Shown: positions 25,383 through 32,779 of the stretch, piece by piece
How positions within the stretch are numbered: the stretch's first letter is position 1
Layout of the letters: each line of letters starts with the position of its first letter
From: Clostridia bacterium
GTDB lineage: Bacteria > Bacillota > Clostridia > Lachnospirales > Lachnospiraceae
Direction: 5' to 3'
Assembly (NCBI GenBank): GCA_910574255.1
Contig: CAJTAK010000009.1
Span: forward strand, 62,001-126,000
DNA length: 64,000 nucleotides
Translations under genes and position numbers: made by a program
Notes under the pieces: model-generated
The model's input: only the letters and a program-made list of their open reading frames with translations
Told to the model about the DNA's origin: nothing
Databases searched by the model: none

Positions 25383-26382
25383 CCTTTCCGCCCTTAACGA
25401 TAATCAGCTCTCCGGCAGCCTCCAGCCTCCGGATAACGCCGACAATTCTCTGCTGGGCTTCCTCTACATCCTTCCTTAAGACATTGACTGTAATCTCCAG
25501 GTCGGACTGGATACTCTCTGCCATACGTCCGGACATGTTGGCAAATACCACCTGACGGACATTCTCGTCGCTGCCCTTGAGGGCGTATACCAAATCCTTG
25601 ACATCGCAATCCCGAATGAATCTCTGAATGGAACGATTATCAAGACTAAGGATATCTTCAAATACGAACATCTTCTTACGGATGGTTTCTGTAAGCTCTT
25701 CATCACGCTTAGCCAGTTCGTCAAAAATAAACTTCTCATTGCTGCGGTCCATATTATTCATAACGTCCGCAATGTAATCAATTCCGCCGATAGCAGTGTA
25801 GTCGGTAGTCATGATATTCTCAAACCGTCTCCGGAGCTGATTTTCCACAATCTTGATAGCCTCCGGGGACACGCTTTCCAGCCGTGCGATACACTCTACT
25901 ACCTGAATGGCAACATCCTTCGGAAGATTGCCGATCACCCCTGCCGCCTGGTCCGCATCTGCATAAGAGAGCACCAATGCAATGGTCTGGGGCCTCTCGT
26001 GAGCCAGAAAAGTATACAGGTTCTTTGGGTCAGACTTTCGGATAAATTCAAAGGGCCGTACCTTCAGATACTTTGTCACACGTTCCAATAACTGCTGGGC
26101 TGTAGTCTCTCCAAAGGCTTTTTCCAGAACGGAACGGGCATATTCCATACCGCCGTCCGTTACCACCTTCTGGGTCATACAGGACTTATAAAATTCATCC
26201 AGAATGTCCGCAGTCTGATCCGCTTCCAGATGCCTGAGCTTTGCCACCTCCAGGGTCAGCTTCTCAATGTCATCCTCACTTAAATGTTTATATATCAAGG
26301 ATGCTTTATCTGCTCCCATGGAAACAATAACTGCCGCCGCTTTCTGTTCCTGCGTAATTTCCTCTGTTATCTCAGTTGCCAT
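25366..26382 (-). CDS. fliG: Flagellar motor switch protein FliG
   Basis: The 338-residue protein has the three FliG domains: N-terminal (about 10-100, FliF-binding), middle (about 115-190, with the ERPQTIALVLSYAD motif) and C-terminal torque domain (about 200-330, with the charged helix ...FANMSGRMAESIQSDLE). It links the MS ring to the C ring. It starts 2 bp after the fliF stop, a sign of tight coupling. Confidence 0.96.
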   Translation of the reverse strand: MATEITEEITQEQKAAAVIVSMGADKASLIYKHLSEDDIEKLTLEVAKLRHLEADQTADILDEFYKSCMTQKVVTDGGMEYARSVLEKAFGETTAQQLLERVTKYLKVRPFEFIRKSDPKNLYTFLAHERPQTIALVLSYADADQAAGVIGNLPKDVAIQVVECIARLESVSPEAIKIVENQLRRRFENIMTTDYTAIGGIDYIADVMNNMDRSNEKFIFDELAKRDEELTETIRKKMFVFEDILSLDNRSIQRFIRDCDVKDLVYALKGSDENVRQVVFANMSGRMAESIQSDLEITVNVLRKDVEEAQQRIVGVIRRLEAAGELIIVKGGKDEIIV

Positions 26383-26384
26383 GG

Positions 26385-27992
26385 TTATTCGCCTCCTCCA
26401 CCATTCAGCCAGGTCTTCAAGAGCTGTGCGGATATCTCAGGATTCTCCTCCGTGAAGTCTCGAATATTCTGCTTCAACTCCATGCCTCTGTCATTCTGGA
26501 ACTCAAGAATCTCCTTGTTAAAGTCAAAGTCCGGCATATTTTCCAGGATCGCTCCCACTGCTTCGCCTTCTGCCGCAGCCGCCTCTTCTGCCGCTTTTTT
26601 CTTCTTACGCTTCCCGTTCAAAACCAGAAGTACAATCGCTACAATAAGCAATACAAGTACAATTACCAGCAAGATATAGAAGATAGGACTGGATACCATT
26701 CTTCCGAAGAAGCCTCCCTCATCCTCAGGTTCTTCCGGCTGGAAGGTATCCTGATAGAATGGTCCGCTGACAACGGAAATCTTGCTGTTCCAATCAATCT
26801 CTGCGATTCCTGCCGCATTACCTACCAATGACCGGAGGTCGCCCACTGTCAGGCTTCCGTAGCTGTCTCCGTTCACGGCTACGGAAACGCTTAGATCCTC
26901 CAATGCACCGGGAGTTATCTGGCCCTGTTCCTTGATCTGATTTACCAAGAAATCCCTGTCCCATGTGCGGGCTCCGTAACCCTCCACATCATCGTCTTCA
27001 GCGCCTGTATCATACTCCGGAACATCCGCATTGGTCTCGGCTCCGGCCACGCCGCCGGTTACTGCATCCTTTGTTCCCGAAATCTCCACCGAACCCTGAT
27101 CATGGGAAACAATTCCCGTCTTGTCATCCTGATTAATCTTATCCGGCGTAGTATATGTAATGCTCTCCCGAAGCAGTGTCTGCATGTTGATCTGAGCCTT
27201 GGTGGAAACCCGGACATTTTCCTCACCATAAAAAGGGATCAGTACATGAAGCACCTTCTCAGTAATCTGATCCTCCACCATTCTTGCTATCTCTTCCGTA
27301 TCCTGGCTGGAAAGATTGCTGTCCTCCTCGGTAGTATCAATCTCCTTTCCGGTACTGTCAAGGATTACTACCTCTTCTGCATTCAATCCCGGAACACCGG
27401 AAGCCACCAGCCGCTGAACAGCCCTGGCCTGTTCAATGCTGGGAGAACCGTCATTCTCCATGGTCAGCATTGCGTAAGCCGTAGTCTCCTGCACTGCATC
27501 CTCTGTCAGCACATATTTGCGTTCTTCTCCCGGAGCAATGGTCACTGTAGCGTCCTTCACCCCATCAATAAGTCTGATGGTTGCTGCAATCCGATTCTGA
27601 AGATCATACAGTGCATAGCGATCCTTGTCGGAATCTGTAGTCATAAGACCTGCATTCTCTGTAAATACCTGATAGCCAAAACCGCTCTTGGGATATCCCT
27701 CAAAAGCCAGGCTTGCTCTTGTCTGATCCAGAATATTCTCCGGTACCAGGATCTCTCCATCGCCTGTATACTGATAATCAATTTCTGATTCCTGAAGTTT
27801 TCCTATAATCTGCTGAGCCTCTTCTGTGTTCAGGCCGGAAAACAGAACTTCAAACCCACGGTTTCTATTTAAAAGCAGGGCTATCACAACAGCAAAAACG
27901 ATTAATCCCGCAGCACCTGCTAAAATAATCTTTTTTGTCCTGCTTTCCAGTTTAGAAACAACCGCCTTTAACTGCTCAACTCTTTCCTTCAT
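26385..27992 (-). CDS. fliF: Flagellar MS-ring protein FliF
   Basis: The 535-residue protein has an N-terminal membrane helix (about 22-42), ring-building motifs (FSGLNTEEAQQIIGKLQE; ALYDLQNRIAATIRLIDGVKDATV), a periplasmic domain, a second membrane helix (about 445-470) and a C-terminal FliG-binding tail (QLLKTWLNGGGGE). It is the base of the flagellum. The 153-bp gap to fliE (27993-28145) contains no gene; it holds an imperfect inverted repeat (GTACATCTTCTTG with CAAGCAGATGTAT) that may be an RNA hairpin. Confidence 0.96.
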   Translation of the reverse strand: MKERVEQLKAVVSKLESRTKKIILAGAAGLIVFAVVIALLLNRNRGFEVLFSGLNTEEAQQIIGKLQESEIDYQYTGDGEILVPENILDQTRASLAFEGYPKSGFGYQVFTENAGLMTTDSDKDRYALYDLQNRIAATIRLIDGVKDATVTIAPGEERKYVLTEDAVQETTAYAMLTMENDGSPSIEQARAVQRLVASGVPGLNAEEVVILDSTGKEIDTTEEDSNLSSQDTEEIARMVEDQITEKVLHVLIPFYGEENVRVSTKAQINMQTLLRESITYTTPDKINQDDKTGIVSHDQGSVEISGTKDAVTGGVAGAETNADVPEYDTGAEDDDVEGYGARTWDRDFLVNQIKEQGQITPGALEDLSVSVAVNGDSYGSLTVGDLRSLVGNAAGIAEIDWNSKISVVSGPFYQDTFQPEEPEDEGGFFGRMVSSPIFYILLVIVLVLLIVAIVLLVLNGKRKKKKAAEEAAAAEGEAVGAILENMPDFDFNKEILEFQNDRGMELKQNIRDFTEENPEISAQLLKTWLNGGGGE

Positions 27993-28145
27993 GGCCGTTT
28001 CCCTTCTATATTTATCAATCCAATTCGCTGCCGCCTGTTCCTGCAGCCGACGGCTCTAACTGCCCTGTTGACGCACAAAATACATCTGCTTGGAGATAGA
28101 AATCAAACACACAAGAAGATGTACTTCGTATACCATTATCCAAAA

Positions 28146-28481
28146 TCACATGGATATGGAAATTAATGAATTGTAAGCTTCCAAAGCCTTATTCCGCATC
28201 TGTACCAGCAAGTCAACAGAAAGCTGAAGCTCTGCGCCGGCAATAGGAACTGTATGCGGGTCATCAAGCTGGCCGGTAGACAGCAAATACTGCTTCTTCA
28301 TATAATCATCTTCCAGCTCTTTTACATTATTAATCATATCTCCAAAGATGCTGCCGAACAGAGACTTCTTCGCATCCTCCGTCTTCTCTGTTGTTCCAAA
28401 TGTTCCAAACGGTTCAGAGGTTCCGGCTGCCCCGCCGATTCCCTGCATCAAATTCATTGGTGTAATAAACATATTCTCCAT
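28146..28481 (-). CDS. fliE: Flagellar MS-ring/rod junction protein FliE
   Basis: The 111-residue protein has the FliE helical C-terminal part (HTVPIAGAELQLSVDLLVQMRNKALEAYNSLISISM). It joins FliF to the rod and is the first export substrate. The start has GAGGAG upstream. In this organism it follows flgB directly, with flgC missing from between them. Confidence 0.93.
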   Translation of the reverse strand: MENMFITPMNLMQGIGGAAGTSEPFGTFGTTEKTEDAKKSLFGSIFGDMINNVKELEDDYMKKQYLLSTGQLDDPHTVPIAGAELQLSVDLLVQMRNKALEAYNSLISISM

Positions 28482-28530
28482 AAGAGCTCCTCATTCCTTT
28501 TCTATCTGTCACAAGCCGGCTATCCGGTAC

Positions 28531-28914
28531 CTACTGGCCCCTGATAACGCTTCTCAGCCTGGAAAAATCACTGTTAATGGCATTCAGTACATACTGATAC
28601 TGAAGCTGAGCCCTGGCCATCTCAACTTCCTCAGCGTCTGCATTCACATTATTCTCATCCAGACGCGCCGAACTCTCTGTCTCATTTACCGTATAGTAGG
28701 AATTATTTATAATGCCGCGGGTGCGTGCAGCATTCCCCGATGCGCTCGCCAGTTTTAAGCGATTCTGAAATTCATCCTCGAAGGTTACATACTTTGACTT
28801 GTAACCAGGCGTGTCAACATTCGCAAGATTATTAGCGATTGTGAGCTGCTTCGCCCATAAGAACTCTAAAGATTTTGAGGTCATGGAAATTGAATTTCCA
28901 AACATCAAGTTCAT
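28531..28914 (-). CDS. flgB: Flagellar proximal rod protein FlgB
   Basis: The 127-residue protein has N-terminal and C-terminal rod helices: LWAKQLTIANNLANVDTPGYKSKYVTFED and VEMARAQLQYQYVLNAINSDFSRLRSVIRG. It is a rod subunit exported without a signal peptide. The 206-bp gap upstream may carry a promoter of its own. Confidence 0.95.
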   Translation of the reverse strand: MNLMFGNSISMTSKSLEFLWAKQLTIANNLANVDTPGYKSKYVTFEDEFQNRLKLASASGNAARTRGIINNSYYTVNETESSARLDENNVNADAEEVEMARAQLQYQYVLNAINSDFSRLRSVIRGQ

Positions 28915-29120
28915 ATCTGTTCTCCCCTTTTTTATGTAGTCCCTTTGCTTTTTGGCAAATTTTTACCTATTATAGAAATTTCTATTTTACAGATACTATT
29001 CTAAACCTTTCCTTTTGTTTTTTCAACAAAAACTCCTATATTTTTTCAAAAACATTCATTTTTCACATTTAAATTTTCTGCAAAGCAGCCTCAAACTAAC
29101 AATTTTTGACCGTCATAGCT
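28915..29120 (-). promoter_or_regulatory. AT-rich gap upstream of flgB with a possible promoter
   Basis: No gene is visible. On the minus strand a TATAAT hexamer lies at about 28973-28968 in strongly AT-rich DNA, but no good -35 element is found 16-18 bp upstream, and the transcript from the promoter at 30.0 kb could continue through. I see no terminator with a clear T-run after the transglycosylase, so an internal promoter is possible but unproven. Confidence 0.35.
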
Positions 29121-29873
29121 TCAAAGAAGGGCTCCTACAGCGCTGTTTTCTTCCTCATCTCCCCACGCCAGCTCTGTGCGGAACATATTCTCCATCCGAA
29201 GCCGCATCAATTCTATGAGATACTGCGCATTTTCCTGGCTGAAAGCCAGCCCGTCCGTCCCCGTCCCTGACGCAAGGGATGACAGATTCTGAATGGCTGA
29301 CTGATAAGCGCTGCCTGCGGCTCCCCCTGTCAGAACACCGTTCAGATCAATATCCTCTCCCATATAAGACAGAACCTTTTGCACATAGTTCTGCGTTTCT
29401 TTAAAAGGAGGAATTCCTCCATACTTGTCTACATTTCCGCTGCCTGCATTGTAAGCGCTGAGAGCCAGCGCCGTATTGCCCTGATAACGTTCCAAAAGAC
29501 CGGCAATATACTTTGCGCCTCCCATAATATTGCTTCTTGCATCAAAGCTGTCTTCCACTCCCAGTGACCTGGCTGTAGACGGCATCAACTGCATAACTCC
29601 CTGCGCGCCGGCAGAGGATACTGCCTGAGGGTTGAAGCCGGATTCCGCCTTGCCGATGGCCTTCAGCAGATTCAATGCCACTCCATACCGCTCCGAGGCC
29701 TCCGCAAAAATGCTCTCCATGCTCTCTGTGGTTTTCAATGCGTTCTGAAAGGTATCACGAAAGCTGGCTCCGGCTGAAACGTCAGAATTATTTTCATAAG
29801 CTGTATGTATGCCTGACTGACCGTAGATGCCATAAAGATGCGGATTCAGTCCGGCTGTCTGATTTGATTCCAT
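29121..29873 (-). CDS. Lytic transglycosylase (SLT type) heading the flagellar operon
   Basis: The 250-residue protein has an SLT domain at about 62-175, with catalytic Glu in AIGKAESGFNP, the GAQGVMQLMPSTA motif and the SAYNAGSGNVDKYGGIPPF block. It cleaves glycan strands with formation of 1,6-anhydro ends. No signal peptide is present: the N-terminus (MESNQTAGLNPHLYGIYG...) is polar. The ATG at 29873 is chosen, with AGGAAAAGGGG upstream; the longer frame to 29990 begins within the leader hairpin. A role in opening the wall for the rod, with export through the flagellar gate, is inferred from position and the missing signal. Confidence 0.9.
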   Translation of the reverse strand: MESNQTAGLNPHLYGIYGQSGIHTAYENNSDVSAGASFRDTFQNALKTTESMESIFAEASERYGVALNLLKAIGKAESGFNPQAVSSAGAQGVMQLMPSTARSLGVEDSFDARSNIMGGAKYIAGLLERYQGNTALALSAYNAGSGNVDKYGGIPPFKETQNYVQKVLSYMGEDIDLNGVLTGGAAGSAYQSAIQNLSSLASGTGTDGLAFSQENAQYLIELMRLRMENMFRTELAWGDEEENSAVGALL

Positions 29874-29952
29874 GTCTACCCCTTTTCCTCTATTAAAGCT
29901 ATGAATCTTTTTTCTGATACATACCTGTTTCTTTAACAAATATAAATTCATT

Positions 29953-29986
29953 GTCCGCCAAATACATCTGCCTGTACTTGACGGAC
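29953..29986 (-). promoter_or_regulatory. Leader hairpin of the flagellar operon
   Basis: Thirteen consecutive pairs, including GU, can form between GTCCGTCAAGTAC and GTATTTGGCGGAC around an 8-nt loop, in the ~115-nt leader between the promoter and the transglycosylase start. It is not followed by a T-run, so it is more likely a stability or protein-binding structure than a terminator. Confidence 0.6.
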
Positions 29987-29995
29987 GCACTTTAT

Positions 29996-30024
29996 ATGAT
30001 ATATGAAGGGCTTCTAATTGTCAA
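29996..30024 (-). promoter_or_regulatory. Sigma-A promoter of the flagellar operon
   Basis: TTGACA (30024-30019) and TATCAT (30001-29996) are separated by 17 bp on the minus strand, giving a near-consensus vegetative promoter. It is followed by a leader of about 115 nt and then the transglycosylase-flgB-fliE... series. This is the only strong promoter found upstream of the operon. Confidence 0.85.
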
Positions 30025-30306
30025 CTAATCTTGGCAAATATGGATCCTATTATTTTTGGTAATTTAGTGACAAAATAAGGATTTCCAGAATTATCCAGAG
30101 TATTTAATAGAAAATTTACATAAACACAGAAATAAAAACTGTAAATTTTGTTTCTGCAATTTTCCTTGCCGGCTGCCTCTTTATCCTGCCGGGAAAACAT
30201 AAATACATTCGCAATATTAAAATCTTAAAGCTGCCGAAAACATGAACTGACTTTATATATATTTCTCAGCCCATATTCTGCAGCAGCCTCTTATAAACTT
30301 CAAATA
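30025..30306 (-). other. Gene-free 3' region of csrA
   Basis: This stretch between the csrA stop and the operon promoter contains no open frame worth calling. It holds one hairpin (about 30158-30203) with outer arms TTTTCC/GGAAAA and inner arms CCGGC/GCCGG. The loop contains AGGA, and several further GGA triplets lie between 30040 and 30120. Flagellin, which follows csrA in Bacillus, is absent here. Confidence 0.5.
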
Positions 30307-30537
30307 TTACTCAGCTTCTTCTTTTTTAATCATTTTCTTCAACGCATTCAGAGAACCAACTCCTGCGGCTTCCCGATTTATATCAGCAGCTTCTACAAGT
30401 TCTTTCCTTAATATGGAGATATCTCTGGGGGCAGTCAAAGCAAGCTTCACCTGGTCTGCTCCAATCTCCAGAACTGTCAGCTCTATCTCATTGCCTATGA
30501 GAATGGATTGATTCCTTTTTCGTTGTAAAATCAGCAT
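30307..30537 (-). CDS. csrA: Carbon storage regulator / flagellin translation repressor CsrA
   Basis: The 76-residue protein has the CsrA start MLILQRKRNQSILIGNEIELTVLEI and the RNA-binding stretch around residue 40 (ALTAPRDISILRKEL). It binds GGA-containing mRNA leaders and blocks translation, classically of flagellin, and is antagonised by FliW. The start at 30537 has GGAGGGAGGAG 5 nt before it, overlapping the end of fliW; the longer frame lies inside fliW and is rejected. Confidence 0.96.
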   Translation of the reverse strand: MLILQRKRNQSILIGNEIELTVLEIGADQVKLALTAPRDISILRKELVEAADINREAAGVGSLNALKKMIKKEEAE

Positions 30538-30538
30538 C

Positions 30539-30982
30539 TTACTCCTCCCTCCCCTTTGTCTCACCCAAAGCATGACGAAATGTGTAGGCCGGATCCTCCA
30601 GAATAATCTGGCGTGCATTACGGGTTTTGGAATTTACCGCAATAGGAGCTTTCAGGTTCACTGTGCTGTCTGCAACTCGATCTCGAATCACGCCTATGAC
30701 ATAATATGAGATGTCCTCTTCCTTAGGTGAACCAATGGCTGTCTGATCCTCTTTGGAAATCTGCGGATCATAGTCCACAAAAAACGCAAAGGGATTCAGC
30801 AAAATAAAGCTAAGGTCCTGATCCGCAAGGGACTGAAGACAAATCAGCGTATCCGTCCCTTCCTCAAAAGGAATGGGAAGAAATTCCTTATGTTCTTCAA
30901 ATCCAAACAGGCCGTCCGGGAAGGAAAGCTTCTCCTCAGCCTCATATTCTATTTCTCCAAAATATTTGTTATTAATCTTCAT
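30539..30982 (-). CDS. fliW: Flagellar assembly factor / CsrA antagonist FliW
   Basis: The 147-residue protein matches FliW along its length (FGEIEYEAEEKLSFPDGLFGFEE; NLKAPIAVNSKTRNARQIIL). FliW binds CsrA until flagellin sequesters FliW. One base separates its stop from the csrA start. It lies behind the terminator that ends the flgM-flgL operon, so it needs its own promoter; a TAAA followed 15 bp later by GTGATGAG is only a weak sigma-28 match. Confidence 0.96.
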   Translation of the reverse strand: MKINNKYFGEIEYEAEEKLSFPDGLFGFEEHKEFLPIPFEEGTDTLICLQSLADQDLSFILLNPFAFFVDYDPQISKEDQTAIGSPKEEDISYYVIGVIRDRVADSTVNLKAPIAVNSKTRNARQIILEDPAYTFRHALGETKGREE

Positions 30983-31075
30983 CTATTACCTCCGTTAAAA
31001 CATAGCTCAGTCATATACGCCGCACCTGTATTTTCTCCTCATCACCTGAAATAGACGAGCTTTAGAAAAGGAAAA

Positions 31076-31097
31076 AAGGGCTTATCTCTAAGCCCTT
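31076..31097 (-). terminator. Terminator overlapping the stop codon of the DUF6470 gene
   Basis: A 9-bp perfect stem, AAGGGCTTA/TAAGCCCTT, with a 4-nt loop is followed by TTTTTTCC on the minus strand. The stop codon of the upstream gene (31088-31090) overlaps the loop and stem, so a ribosome finishing translation would cover the hairpin. It separates flgMNKL-DUF6470 from fliW-csrA. Confidence 0.85.
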
Positions 31098-31693
31098 ACA
31101 TCTAACGGTTCAAAATTGGGATCTGCACTGGGCGGTACGTAAATAGGACCTCCCACATACTCAATCCTTACTTCCGGATGCTGTGTAATGGAAAGCTCAA
31201 TATCTCCGGGAACAAATTCAAAGTTCCCATTGGCAACCTTCAAATCAAAATTCAGCTTATCCATCTGATAATTAATGATTAGATCCCCCGCCTCATAGCT
31301 TAATTCTACCGGCTCTGACGGCGTAAATCCCAACTCAAACTCTCCAGTAGGCTGCTGAAGCCTATTAGAGAAAATCTGTCCCAAAACATCCTCGCCAATC
31401 TTTGCTTTCAGCATCAGCTGGCCTTCCTGTGCCAACTGTGCCGTAGCTTCATATGCCGATGCTTTTCCCTGCTGGGCTGTCTGAGCAACGCTGCGGGCCG
31501 TGGTAGGAACCACAGAATTCCGCGCTTCAAAAGAATCAATATTCAATTTTACCGGACGGCTTTTAATTCGCATTCCGCCCTTATTCCGGCTGATCTCCAC
31601 TTCGGCAGTCGAAGCTTTGTACTGCAAACGGGCATTCTGTATCTTCAGCTCATACTGAATCGGTACGGTTGTAATATTAATTAGCTGCTTCAT
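31088..31693 (-). CDS. DUF6470 (YviE-type) flagellar-locus protein
   Basis: The 201-residue soluble protein lies between flgL and fliW, exactly where yviE lies in Bacillus. Features are a beta-rich N-terminus (QLINITTVPIQYELKIQNARLQYK), an Ala/Gln-rich helix (about 60-100) and a beta-rich C-terminus ending ...PIYVPPSADPNFEPLDVRA. Its function is not known. The start at 31693 has GGAGGGG 10 nt upstream. Confidence 0.85.
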   Translation of the reverse strand: MKQLINITTVPIQYELKIQNARLQYKASTAEVEISRNKGGMRIKSRPVKLNIDSFEARNSVVPTTARSVAQTAQQGKASAYEATAQLAQEGQLMLKAKIGEDVLGQIFSNRLQQPTGEFELGFTPSEPVELSYEAGDLIINYQMDKLNFDLKVANGNFEFVPGDIELSITQHPEVRIEYVGGPIYVPPSADPNFEPLDVRA

Positions 31694-31737
31694 GCCATGC
31701 TTCCCCTCCAAACCATGCAATTTCTATCTCATGCCAC

Positions 31738-32766
31738 TCAACTCATAAAATCAATAAATGACGGCGTGAGAATATTTGTTCCTATCTTCAGGGCGGCGTT
31801 GTATGCATACTGCGCCCAGGAGAATTCTGTAATTGCTTCTGCCATATCCACATTTACTACATTGTCAAACTGCTCTGTCAGATTTATCTGCTGATCCTCC
31901 AGTCTGCTCTTTGTAGTCTCCAGGAAATTTGTTCTTGTTCCGATGGTAGTCAGGTTATCAACCAGGCGGCCCCGGGTATCGTCGAAGGCTGTAAGAAGCT
32001 CTCTGTACTTCTCCACATCAAAATCTTCTTTCTCCAGCTCATCCGCAATCTGTCCTGCCAAAATGATAATGTTGTTGCTGATATCCGGGTTATCCTCCCG
32101 CATTCCGTATCCAACTACATTGATACCCGGCAAAGAGGTATTAAATGCCGTGGAATTTATTACCTTGCCATCCTCATCCAAAGTCAGACCAAAGCCAAGA
32201 TCCGTATACACCTCTTCTCTCGACATCTGATCCAGTTTTTCCTTCAGCGCTTCCTCCGGGTGGCTCACATCCACTCCCCTGTACAGCAGCGATGTGGAGC
32301 CGTCATCATTTGTCTTAAGTTCAAAGGGTGTGTGTCCTCCGTCTGCTCCGCCGAATACAAACTTGTCACCGTAAGAGGCATTCATACTCATAGTCATAGA
32401 CTTCATAGCCTCACGGAAAGCCGCCGCATAGGTCTTACGCACATCCTGAGTCCAGTTGGTGCCGTTCATTGCCTCCAAGCCATACTGCTTGCTTAAATAA
32501 CGTGCCTGCGTATTGATCTGGGTGATGGCATCCTCCTGCGCATTCTGGAAGGACTGGGCGTCATCAATGGCATCAATGTAATCCTGATTCTTTGCATACT
32601 TCCAATTCAGGGCAGACTCCCGAACCGCACCGGTCGGATCCTGATAGCCTTTTGTAAAGTTCCGCTGAGTCATTACCTTAGTTCGAGCCAAATCCAAATT
32701 GGATATGGATTTGCCCAAATTAGATTTATAATTTCTGATTAATGCGCTTGTTGTAATTCTTAACAT
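31738..32766 (-). CDS. flgL: Hook-filament junction protein FlgL
   Basis: The 342-residue protein has flagellin-like N- and C-terminal helices: MLRITTSALIRNYKSNLGKSISNLDLARTK and the C-terminal DMAEAITEFSWAQYAYNAALKIGTNILTPSFIDF. It joins hook to filament and is exported with FlgN as chaperone. It follows flgK by 13 bp. Confidence 0.94.
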   Translation of the reverse strand: MLRITTSALIRNYKSNLGKSISNLDLARTKVMTQRNFTKGYQDPTGAVRESALNWKYAKNQDYIDAIDDAQSFQNAQEDAITQINTQARYLSKQYGLEAMNGTNWTQDVRKTYAAAFREAMKSMTMSMNASYGDKFVFGGADGGHTPFELKTNDDGSTSLLYRGVDVSHPEEALKEKLDQMSREEVYTDLGFGLTLDEDGKVINSTAFNTSLPGINVVGYGMREDNPDISNNIIILAGQIADELEKEDFDVEKYRELLTAFDDTRGRLVDNLTTIGTRTNFLETTKSRLEDQQINLTEQFDNVVNVDMAEAITEFSWAQYAYNAALKIGTNILTPSFIDFMS

Positions 32767-32779
32767 GATTACCTCCTGC

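Noticed and set aside
29874..30018. Cyclic-di-GMP riboswitch in the flagellar operon leader
   Set aside because: The leader is only about 115 nt and lacks the GEMM-I conserved core segments; only a simple hairpin is seen.
30983..31070. Sigma-28 promoter for fliW
   Set aside because: TAAA is present but the -10 (GTGATGAG) matches poorly; not listed as a feature.
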